Positions 24,722 to 32,075 of a stretch of DNA of 49,458 nt are shown here, in pieces. The stretch lies in contig JBCCGG010000043.1 of assembly GCA_039029395.1 (NCBI GenBank), forward strand, positions 1 to 49,458, given 5' to 3'. Source of the DNA: JBCCGG01 sp039029395 (GTDB lineage: Bacteria; Pseudomonadota; Alphaproteobacteria; Kiloniellales; JAKSDN01). Within the stretch, counting starts at the first letter, position 1. Each line of letters begins with the position of its first letter. A model generated the notes under the pieces. That model had not been told where the DNA came from, ran no database searches, and saw only the letters and a list, made by a program, of their open reading frames with translations. A program made the position numbers and the translations under genes.

Positions 24722-25197
24722 TGAGCGAAGTTCGCCTGAGAGACGCCGAGCCCGGGGACGCGTCGGTCATCTTGCAAATGCTGCGCGATCTGGCCGAGGC
24801 GGTCGGCGAAGCCGAGGCCTCGGAAGCGCGCTTGGACGACATCGAACGGGACGGTTTCGGCCCCCACCGCCATTTCGAGACGATCATCGCCGAGGCCGAG
24901 GGCCGTGCGGCGGGGATGATGGTGATCTTCCCGACCTACTCGACCTACAAGGGCCGGCCCTGCCTCTTCGTCAACGATCTCTACGTCGCACCCTGGGCGC
25001 GCGGCCTGGGGGTTGGCCGGCTTCTGATGGCCCGGGCCTGCCGGCTTGCGCTCATACGCGGCTGCTGCCGGGTCGAGCTTCATGTCTTGCAGGACAATCC
25101 GGCGCGAAGCTTCTATGAAGGGATCGGCATGGTCGCGAGCGAGGAGCGCGTCTACGTGGCGCGCGGCCAGGCCATGGAGGATCTAGCCGAGCAGTGA
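24721..25197 (+). CDS. GNAT N-acetyltransferase
   Basis: A 158-residue GNAT-fold protein. Motif A, the acetyl-CoA pyrophosphate loop, reads LYVAPWARGLGVGRLLM (about residues 83-100). The C-terminal VLQDNPARSFYEGIGM is the usual motif B. It resembles the diamine/polyamine N-acetyltransferase type (YSTYKGRPCLFVNDLYV). The start overlaps the previous stop (TGATG). It may make or recycle the acetylated compound handled by the HDAC-like neighbour. Confidence 0.9.
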   Translation: MSEVRLRDAEPGDASVILQMLRDLAEAVGEAEASEARLDDIERDGFGPHRHFETIIAEAEGRAAGMMVIFPTYSTYKGRPCLFVNDLYVAPWARGLGVGRLLMARACRLALIRGCCRVELHVLQDNPARSFYEGIGMVASEERVYVARGQAMEDLAEQ

Positions 25198-25204
25198 GGA
25201 CGCC

Positions 25205-26131
25205 ATGACAACACGAACCAACGAGCGGGTGGTCTATTTCAACGGCGAGATCGTGCCCGAAAGCCAGGCGCTGATCCCCTACCGGGACCGGGGCTTCTAT
25301 TTCGGCGACGGCTGCTTCGACATCACCCGCAGCTTCGACGGCCGGCTGTTCTTCCTGGAAGAGCACGTGGAGCGGCTCTACCGCTCGCTCGGCTACCTGA
25401 GGATCGACACCGGCATCGAGCCGGCCCGCATGCTCGAGATCACCCGGGAAGTCTTCGAGCGCAACCGCCACCTGCTCGGCCCCCACGAGGACTATTGGGT
25501 CGGCCAGCGAATCTCCCGAGGCGTCCACCGGGTCGCCGGCGACAACTGGGACCAGGAGGGGCCGACAGTGATCGTCGAGTGCATTCCGCTCCCCTTGAAA
25601 GAGCGGGCCAGCCTCTATCGGGACGGCATCCACGCGGTCACACCCTCGGTCCGGCGCACCCCGCCGGAGTGCCTGAGCCCGCGGGTCAAGAGCCTCAATT
25701 ATCTCAACCTGGTGATGGCCGACCTGGAGGTGCACGCCCAGAACCCCGAGGCCTGGGCGCTTCTGCTCGACGTCAACGGGAACCTCTGCGAAGGCTTGGG
25801 CTCCAACATCTTCGTCATCAAGGACGGCGTGCTCAAAACCCCGAGCGAGCGCTATGTGCTGCCCGGCGTCAGCCGCCAGAAGGCGATGGACTTCGCCCGC
25901 GCCCGGGGCGTGCCGGTGGAAGAGGGCGACATCGACCTTTACGACGCCTACGCGGCCGACGAGGCCTTCATCACCTCGACCAGCCTGTGCCTCTGCCCGG
26001 TCTCCAAGGTCAACGGCAAGCCGGTCGGCAACGGCCAGGTGTTCGGCCCGATCACCCAAGGCATCCTCGACGACTATTCAGCCCACGTGGGCTGCGACAT
26101 CGCCGGCCAGTACCTGGCGCACCTGGAATGA
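25205..26131 (+). CDS. Class IV aminotransferase (BCAT/D-amino acid type)
   Basis: A 308-residue PLP enzyme of fold type IV. The lysine that binds PLP is in RVKSLNYLNLV (Lys162). The conserved CEGLGSNIF (Glu196) and LPGVSRQKAM sites are present. Members transaminate branched-chain amino acids or D-amino acids; the specificity loops do not allow a choice here. AGGACGCC precedes the ATG. Its stop overlaps the SDR start (ATGA). In this operon it would supply or remove an amino group from the keto acid fed to BKACE. Confidence 0.92.
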   Translation: MTTRTNERVVYFNGEIVPESQALIPYRDRGFYFGDGCFDITRSFDGRLFFLEEHVERLYRSLGYLRIDTGIEPARMLEITREVFERNRHLLGPHEDYWVGQRISRGVHRVAGDNWDQEGPTVIVECIPLPLKERASLYRDGIHAVTPSVRRTPPECLSPRVKSLNYLNLVMADLEVHAQNPEAWALLLDVNGNLCEGLGSNIFVIKDGVLKTPSERYVLPGVSRQKAMDFARARGVPVEEGDIDLYDAYAADEAFITSTSLCLCPVSKVNGKPVGNGQVFGPITQGILDDYSAHVGCDIAGQYLAHLE

Positions 26132-26922
26132 CGGCCCTGCCCTTCACCGGCACATGCGTCCTGGTGACCGCCGGCGGCGGCGGGATCGGCCGGGCGATCG
26201 CCAGCGCCTTCGCGGGCCAAGGCGCCCAGGTACAGATCTGCGACATCGATCCAGAGGCGGTCGCCGCCATGAACCGCCCGAACGAAGGACTGGGCGCCGT
26301 GGTCGCGGATGTCGCCGACGAAGGCGCGGTGGCCGGGCTGTTCGAGGCGACGCTCGAGCGCTTCGGCGGCAAGCTCGACGTGCTGGTCAACAACGCCGGG
26401 ATCGCCGGGCCGGCCGGACCGATCGAGCAAATGGATCTGGCCGCCTGGGACGCGACCTTTCAGGTCAACGTGCACGGCACCTTCCTCTGCCTGCGCCATG
26501 CCGTGCCGGTCATGAAGGCGGCCGGCGCGGGCGCGATCATCAACATCGCGTCCACCGCCGGCACCATGGGCTACCCCCTGCGCGCGCCCTACGCCGCGGC
26601 CAAGTGGGCCATCGTCGGCCTGACCAAGACGCTCGCCATGGAGCTCGGCCCGGCCGGCATCCGGGTCAACGCGATCAGCCCGGGCTCGATCAAGGGCCCG
26701 CGCATGGAGGGCGTGATCGCCCGCGAGGCGGCGGCCCGGGGCGCCGACCCAGAGGCGGTGCGCGCCGGCTACCGAAACCAGACCTCCTTGCGCACCTTCA
26801 TCGACGCCGAGGACATCGCCGAGGCCGCGCTCTTTCTCGCCTCGCCCCAGGGCAAGCGGATCTCCGGCCTGGTCCTGGCGGTCGACGGCCACACCGAGAC
26901 CCTCTCGACCATGACCCTCTAG
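26128..26922 (+). CDS. Short-chain dehydrogenase/reductase
   Basis: A 264-residue classical SDR. The nucleotide motif TAGGGGIGRA lies near residue 15, NNAGIAG near 90, and the catalytic Ser with YAAAK near residues 140-157. An aspartate after the second strand (CDIDPEA) suggests NAD preference. It would oxidise a 3-hydroxy acid to the beta-keto acid cleaved by BKACE, a common pairing in such clusters. It overlaps the aminotransferase by ATGA. Confidence 0.92.
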   Translation: MTALPFTGTCVLVTAGGGGIGRAIASAFAGQGAQVQICDIDPEAVAAMNRPNEGLGAVVADVADEGAVAGLFEATLERFGGKLDVLVNNAGIAGPAGPIEQMDLAAWDATFQVNVHGTFLCLRHAVPVMKAAGAGAIINIASTAGTMGYPLRAPYAAAKWAIVGLTKTLAMELGPAGIRVNAISPGSIKGPRMEGVIAREAAARGADPEAVRAGYRNQTSLRTFIDAEDIAEAALFLASPQGKRISGLVLAVDGHTETLSTMTL

Positions 26923-26940
26923 AGCGAGAAGGAGAGCCCC

Positions 26941-27375
26941 ATGAGCGAGATCCACGAAGGCGGCTGCGCCTGCGGCGCCGTGCGCTACAAGACCACCGCC
27001 GATCCCCAGCGGGTCAGCTTGTGCTCCTGCACATGGTGCCAAAAGCGCACCGGCAGCGCCTTCGGCATCTCCTGCTATTTCGAGAAGCCGGACGTTGAGC
27101 TGCTGCAGGGCGAGCGGAAGTCCTACCGTGTGACCTCCGACGCCGGGCGCTGGCTGGAGGCGGAGTTCTGCGTTGCTTGCGGATCCACGGTGACCTGGAC
27201 CCTGGAGCTTTTTCCGGACTACCGAGGCATCGCCGGCGGCACCTTCGACCAGCCGACCTTCTGGTACACCCTCCAGCGCTACGTCTACACCCGCTCCAAG
27301 CCCGAGTGGCTCGAGGCGCCCGAGGGCGTCGAGTGCTTCGAGGCCCTGACGCCGGGGTTGGGGACGGCGACATAA
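26941..27375 (+). CDS. GFA-family (CENP-V/GFA) zinc protein
   Basis: A 144-residue GFA fold protein. Seven cysteines sit in the expected spacing: GGCACG (9, 11), CSCTWC (28, 30, 33) and FCVACG (77, 80), which hold two zinc ions. The family was named for formaldehyde-glutathione activation, but most members have unknown roles. GAAGGAGAGCCCC before the ATG is a good ribosome site. It is 18 bases after the SDR stop and is the last gene of the operon. Confidence 0.93.
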   Translation: MSEIHEGGCACGAVRYKTTADPQRVSLCSCTWCQKRTGSAFGISCYFEKPDVELLQGERKSYRVTSDAGRWLEAEFCVACGSTVTWTLELFPDYRGIAGGTFDQPTFWYTLQRYVYTRSKPEWLEAPEGVECFEALTPGLGTAT

Positions 27376-27703
27376 CAGGGGTCGGCTGCGGGACAGTGTG
27401 TAATCCTGCGCTAAGGCGGGCGAACTGGCGCCATGAGGCCGGTATCTCAAACGCTGGTACGGGAAATAGGGTTTCGGGAGGCTCGAACAACCATCAGAGC
27501 CGTGTGTTTTCTCGTTTCAATTTCAAGATGTCGGAAGCGGTAGCCTTGTTGAACTTCTGTTGTCACCCCGACCAATCCCGTGTCGGGAGCGTGGCGATCA
27601 GCCGGTTGCGACCCATAGCGGAAGTGCTGGCCCGTTGCAGTGTATCTCGGCAAAAGGGCCCCTGCGGTTGCTATCGGCGCTCGAGGCGTGCGATGTGCGA
27701 GGC
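27376..27703. other. Gene-free stretch, lower GC
   Basis: No frame here has family resemblance, a ribosome site or codon use like the neighbours. Base composition drops relative to the upstream operon and marks the start of a lower-GC patch that runs to about 29890. A stretch near 27395 (GGGACAGTGTGTAA) faintly recalls an insertion-sequence end, but no partner end or transposase was found. Confidence 0.5.
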
Positions 27704-28564
27704 CTAATTGGACAGAGCGGCTTCGTACTTGCCCTTTGTGGAAATGTAGATGAGACATTCGGTGCCCGCTGTGCAGGCAATCTCATGCGCCGCATCTCCA
27801 CGTGATCCAAAGTAGCTTCCTGGGGCCAGATCGGTGGCGCTTGAATTGGATCCCGCCGTGCGGTGGATTGCTTGCCCCGCTATCAGGACGGCCCGCAGCC
27901 AAGCGCCGTTGCCGCGCAAATCTCCCGAGTAGCCGACCGGCAGCTTGAGAAAGGTTCCGTTTCCCTGACCGGCTTCCGGGCTGCCCCAAAGAAATGCTAT
28001 TTGCGGGGTGCCGTTCGAAGCCGGGCTTCCTGATAGATCAAACCAGGCGATATCGGACACGTCCAACCAAACGATGTTTCGCGCTTCGAGATTCACCGGC
28101 CGCTCGCCGTTGTCGAAGTCCTCTTCAGCTGGCTGAACCAGATACGGCCCCTCCAAAATCTCCAGAAACGCTGTTGCCCGGCTTCCCTTCCTGGCTGCCG
28201 TGATGTGGGTCTCACCAGCCGGTTGGGTCCAGAACGATCCAGGCCCCATCCACATTGGCTGCGCTTCTGGGTCGTCATTGTGCACGGCGCCGGTAATGAC
28301 CACGGCGCGGTAGGTTATGTTGTGAATATGGGGGGGTGAGGAGAAACCATCTGCGAACTCGATGAGTGTGCCTGTCGCAACGTTCTGCTTGATGTCACCC
28401 CAGAGAACCCCGGCTTTGGGGCTAGCGTCTCCGCGCAATGGGTTGAGCGGCTGGAACTCGATTTCGGATCTCGCGACGACCTCGATGGATTGCTCGGCAA
28501 GCGCCACGCCGCTTGAAATGGCCAATGCAACTGCCAGCAAAGGGATAAGGGGTCGTCCGTTCAT
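27704..28564 (-). CDS. Secreted DUF4437 cupin protein
   Basis: A 286-residue exported protein with two cupin-like halves. The ATG at 28564 is preferred: GGAG lies six bases upstream, and it gives a clean signal peptide (MNGRPLIPLLAVALAISSG, then VALA) with probable cleavage before EQS. The first cupin has SPPHIHNITYRAVV with metal-type histidines and FWTQPAGETH; the second has SYFGSRGDAAHE. The function of DUF4437 is unknown. It diverges from a LysR gene, its likely regulator. Codon use is less GC-rich than in the surrounding operons. Confidence 0.82.
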   Translation of the reverse strand: MNGRPLIPLLAVALAISSGVALAEQSIEVVARSEIEFQPLNPLRGDASPKAGVLWGDIKQNVATGTLIEFADGFSSPPHIHNITYRAVVITGAVHNDDPEAQPMWMGPGSFWTQPAGETHITAARKGSRATAFLEILEGPYLVQPAEEDFDNGERPVNLEARNIVWLDVSDIAWFDLSGSPASNGTPQIAFLWGSPEAGQGNGTFLKLPVGYSGDLRGNGAWLRAVLIAGQAIHRTAGSNSSATDLAPGSYFGSRGDAAHEIACTAGTECLIYISTKGKYEAALSN

Positions 28565-28688
28565 TGGCATCTCCATCAGTTTTCCGCGGTTCCACGATGC
28601 TTTCGTCACCATTTCATGATCTTCTAAAGTTTCCGCAAAACCAAACAATCCGCTTTTTTCTTAAATTACTATTCGCTATTACTTCATA

Positions 28689-29594
28689 ATGGATCTCGAC
28701 CTGAAGTCTGTCAGACTCTTCCTTCGAGTTGCCGCCTTGGGCGCTATCGGACGGGCCGGTGCCGAATTCGGTCTTTCCGCCACGGCTGCGACACAGCGCA
28801 TACGAGCATTAGAAGAAGCTATTGGCGCACAGCTTCTCAACCGTACGACGCGCGCAGTTTCCCTGTCGGCTGATGGCGAAGTCTTTCTGGCCCACGCCAA
28901 GCGCATCGTCTCCAGTGTCGAAGACGCGTTTGCTGATGTACAGTGCAGCCCAGATGCAATGCGAGGTGAGTTGCGGATCGCAAGCTCAGCCTCTTTCGGG
29001 CGTAAGCAGATCGCCCCCTACGTGGCAGAATTCCTGGATACCCATCCGAACATATCAATCCAGCTCGATATGAGCGATGCTGTGGTTGATATCGTCAAGC
29101 AAGGCATGGATCTCGCTATCCGACTTGGTGAGTTGGCCCCCTCGGCGCTTAAGGCACGGGCGATTGCAGCGAGCCCGCGGGTTTTGGTGGCTGCGCCGAG
29201 ATACCTCGAGCGTAGAGGCGTGCCAGACCGACCAGAGGACCTAAAGGCGCATAACTGCCTTACCCGCGAGGATGCCAGAACTTGGAGGATGCGAACACCA
29301 GACGGCTCAGTTTCAGAGGTTCGCGTGTCGGGCAACTTCGCAACAAATCTCGCTGAAGGCATCACGACAACCGCATTGTCAGGGCTCGGCGTCGCGCGAA
29401 AATGCAGATGGGAGATTGCCGAGCACCTCGAAAGTGGTGCACTGGTCACGCTGCTTGACAGTCACATCATTGTTCCCGAATGGAGGGTTTTCGCTGTTCG
29501 CCCCCCGGCGCCCCAGCCGCCGCCACGGGTGAGAGCCTTCACCGAGTTTCTCGAGACCAAGTTGCGGTCGGTTCCGTCGCTCGCGATCGAGTAG
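28689..29594 (+). CDS. LysR-family regulator
   Basis: A 301-residue LTTR. The HTH covers MDLDLKSVRLFLRVAALG, FGLSATAATQRIRALEEAIG and LLNRTTRAVSLS. The effector domain has the CrgA-type pattern ELRIASSASFGRKQIAPYV. It diverges from the cupin gene with about 120 AT-rich bases between them, the classical LTTR arrangement. GC content is clearly lower than in the LysR at 29892, suggesting separate acquisition together with the cupin. Confidence 0.9.
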   Translation: MDLDLKSVRLFLRVAALGAIGRAGAEFGLSATAATQRIRALEEAIGAQLLNRTTRAVSLSADGEVFLAHAKRIVSSVEDAFADVQCSPDAMRGELRIASSASFGRKQIAPYVAEFLDTHPNISIQLDMSDAVVDIVKQGMDLAIRLGELAPSALKARAIAASPRVLVAAPRYLERRGVPDRPEDLKAHNCLTREDARTWRMRTPDGSVSEVRVSGNFATNLAEGITTTALSGLGVARKCRWEIAEHLESGALVTLLDSHIIVPEWRVFAVRPPAPQPPPRVRAFTEFLETKLRSVPSLAIE

Positions 29595-29891
29595 GAGTAA
29601 TCGTGCAATCCATGCCGATTAACCCAACGATCCTCTAGAGTTCTTATTGCCGGAAGCTCGTTGAGTACGGCCTTTCTTTGCTGTGCCGAAGAATGATTGA
29701 ATTTGGCCAAAATCGCCATTGGCAAGCAGGAGTCGACGACGGAGAAACCATCCCTGACAGCCGTGGTCGCGCTCACCTCAGGATTCCACAGCTTTCCGGA
29801 ACCGACCACCAACACTGGCTAACCCGAAGCAACCTCCCTTCACATCGAAAAACCCGATAGACTGGCCACCCGCAACGGGAGAGCTTCGGCG

Positions 29892-30800
29892 ATGGCCAGC
29901 GTCAACGATTTCGATCTGCGTTTGCTCAAGGTGTTCGACACGGTGGTGCAGTGCCACGGTTATGCCGGGGCCCAGGCGCGGCTCAACGTCAGCCAGTCGA
30001 CCCTGTCGAGCCAGATGACCGCCCTGGAGCAGCGCTTGGGTCTGCGTCTCTGCCAGCGCGGGCGGGTTGGCTTTCGCCTGACCGAGAAGGGCGCGGCGGT
30101 GCACGACGCGGCCGAGCAGCTGTTCGCGGCGGTCCAGCGCTTCCAGGCGGAGGTCGCGGCCCAACGGGGGCGCCTGGCCGGCACCCTGCGCGTCGGCCTG
30201 GTCGACCATACCGTGACCAACCCCACCGCGCCCTTGCACCGGGTGATCGAGCGTTTCGACCGGCGCGACCACCAGGTGCGCTTCGACCTCACCGTGGCCG
30301 AGCCCCAGCAGCTGGAACAAGCAGTGCTCGACGGCAAGCTGCACCTGGCAATCGGCCCCTTCGCGCGCAAGCGCGAGGCGCTGACTTATCAGCCCCTGTT
30401 CGCCGAGCGCCACCTGCTCTACTGCGCCCGTGGCCACCGGCTGTTCCCTAAAGCCGACCAGGCGATCACCAAGGCCGAGCTGGGCCGCGCCCAGTTCGTC
30501 GCGCGCAGCTACATGCACGGCGCCGACCTGCGCAAGGCCGGCCTGGCCGAGGCGGCGGCCCAAGCCTCCAACATGGAGGCCCAGGCGATCCTGATCCTCT
30601 CGGGCGACTACATCGGCTTCCTGCCCGACCACTACGCCCGGCCCTGGCAGGACAGCGGCGAGCTCCGGCCGCTCAAATCCAAGCGCTTGGCCTACAGCTC
30701 CCGCTTCAGCCTGATCGCCCGCCGGGGCCTGCCCCGCACCGAGGTCATGGAGGCTTTCGTCGAGGACCTGATGGCGCTGTTGAAGGAGGCGCGAAGCTAG
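29892..30800 (+). CDS. LysR-family regulator upstream of ureohydrolase
   Basis: A 302-residue LTTR with HTH segments FDLRLLKVFDTVVQCHGYAG and ARLNVSQSTLSSQMTALEQR. The effector domain runs from about residue 95. It is 112 bases upstream of the ureohydrolase gene and on the same strand, so it probably controls guanidino-compound use. The 297 bases before it (29595-29891) show no convincing gene. Confidence 0.9.
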   Translation: MASVNDFDLRLLKVFDTVVQCHGYAGAQARLNVSQSTLSSQMTALEQRLGLRLCQRGRVGFRLTEKGAAVHDAAEQLFAAVQRFQAEVAAQRGRLAGTLRVGLVDHTVTNPTAPLHRVIERFDRRDHQVRFDLTVAEPQQLEQAVLDGKLHLAIGPFARKREALTYQPLFAERHLLYCARGHRLFPKADQAITKAELGRAQFVARSYMHGADLRKAGLAEAAAQASNMEAQAILILSGDYIGFLPDHYARPWQDSGELRPLKSKRLAYSSRFSLIARRGLPRTEVMEAFVEDLMALLKEARS

Positions 30801-30912
30801 AGCATCCCGGCCTTACATCGAAAATTCCGAACTAAGCTTGGGGCCCCGACTATAGGTACAGGGCCGCGCTTCGGCCTAGAATGGGCGCGCATAGAGCAAA
30901 GAGGAGGCTGAC

Positions 30913-31911
30913 ATGTCGGACAACAGCTACGAGACCGGGCGTCTCAACCTGCCCTTCGTCGGGCACTGCACCTTCGGCAAGAAGCCGATCTGTCTCGACT
31001 GGGACAAGATCGATGCCGACGTGGCGGTGCTCGGCATCCCCTACGACATGGGAACGCAATACCGCTCGGGCGCGCGCTTCGGGCCGCGGGCGATCCGCGA
31101 GGCCTCGACTTTGTTCTCCTTCGGCCACGGCGGCGCCTATGACTTCGAGGACGATGTGGTCTACCTGCCGGTCAAGGACGTCAAGATCGTCGACATCGGC
31201 GATGCCGACATGATCCACACGGACACCATCAAGAGCCACGCCAACGCCGAGTTCGCGGTGCGAAAGATCCTGAAATCAGGCGCCCTGCCGGTCATGCTGG
31301 GCGGCGACCACGCGGTGCACATCCCCTGCATCCGGGCCTACGACGACCAGCCGCCGGTCCACCTGATCCACATCGACGCTCACCTGGACTTCGTCGACGA
31401 GCGCCACGGGGTGCGCTACGGCCACGGCAATCCGCTGCGCCGAGCCTCGGAGATGAAGCACGTCACCGGCATGACCCAGCTGGGCATCCGCAATGTCTCC
31501 TCCTCCAACAAGCGGGATTACGAGGCGGCGCGCGCGGCCGGCTCGGACATCCTCTCGGTGCGCGACGTGCGGCGCCTGGGCACCGAGGGGGTGCTGGCCC
31601 GGGTGCCCAAGGGCGTGCGCTTTTACGTCACCATCGACATCGACGGCTTCGACCCCTCGATCGCGCCGGGCACCGGCACGCCGAGCCACGGCGGCTTCCT
31701 CTATTACGAGGTCTTGGAAATCCTCCAGGGGCTGGTCGAGCAGGGCGAGGTGGTCGGCATGGACCTGGTCGAAGTCGCGCCCGACTACGACCACGCCGGC
31801 ATCACCGCGTTCCTGGCAGCCCAACTTTTGATGAACTTCCTGGGCTTCATCTTCGAGGCCAAGAAACAGAAGGCCAATGCCGAAAGCGAGGCCGTGGTCA
31901 TGGCGAAGTAG
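30913..31911 (+). CDS. Agmatinase/arginase-family ureohydrolase
   Basis: A 332-residue binuclear manganese ureohydrolase. All six ligands are readable: GGDHA (His133), DAHLD (Asp155, His157, Asp159) and DIDGFDP (Asp242, Asp244). It cleaves urea from a guanidino compound. Agmatine, guanidinobutyrate, guanidinopropionate and related substrates cannot be separated by sequence alone, so speB is not assigned. GAGGAGG precedes the ATG. The LysR gene just upstream is the likely regulator. Confidence 0.93.
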   Translation: MSDNSYETGRLNLPFVGHCTFGKKPICLDWDKIDADVAVLGIPYDMGTQYRSGARFGPRAIREASTLFSFGHGGAYDFEDDVVYLPVKDVKIVDIGDADMIHTDTIKSHANAEFAVRKILKSGALPVMLGGDHAVHIPCIRAYDDQPPVHLIHIDAHLDFVDERHGVRYGHGNPLRRASEMKHVTGMTQLGIRNVSSSNKRDYEAARAAGSDILSVRDVRRLGTEGVLARVPKGVRFYVTIDIDGFDPSIAPGTGTPSHGGFLYYEVLEILQGLVEQGEVVGMDLVEVAPDYDHAGITAFLAAQLLMNFLGFIFEAKKQKANAESEAVVMAK

Positions 31912-32075
31912 CGGGGGCCACAACACGCTTGTCCATCAAATTGGTCCCTCCCTAGGGGCAAGCGTGGTAGCGTCACATTCATTCTGTTCGAGCGCATCGC
32001 CTGCGGTGCGCTCTCGCCAGCTTATTGAATGCTTCGATTGGCGATCCGCCCACAGGAAATGACGGGAAAGGGACC

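Noticed and set aside
27395..27430. GGGACAGTGTGTAA stretch looking like an insertion-sequence terminus.
   Set aside because: No inverted partner, target duplication or transposase fragment was found nearby.
27590..27680. Words such as GACCCATAGCGGAAG that recall dispersed alphaproteobacterial intergenic repeats.
   Set aside because: A single short occurrence; no second copy in the window to support a repeat.
30913..31911. Assigning speB (agmatinase) by name.
   Set aside because: The metal site is shared by several ureohydrolases and the substrate cannot be read from sequence.
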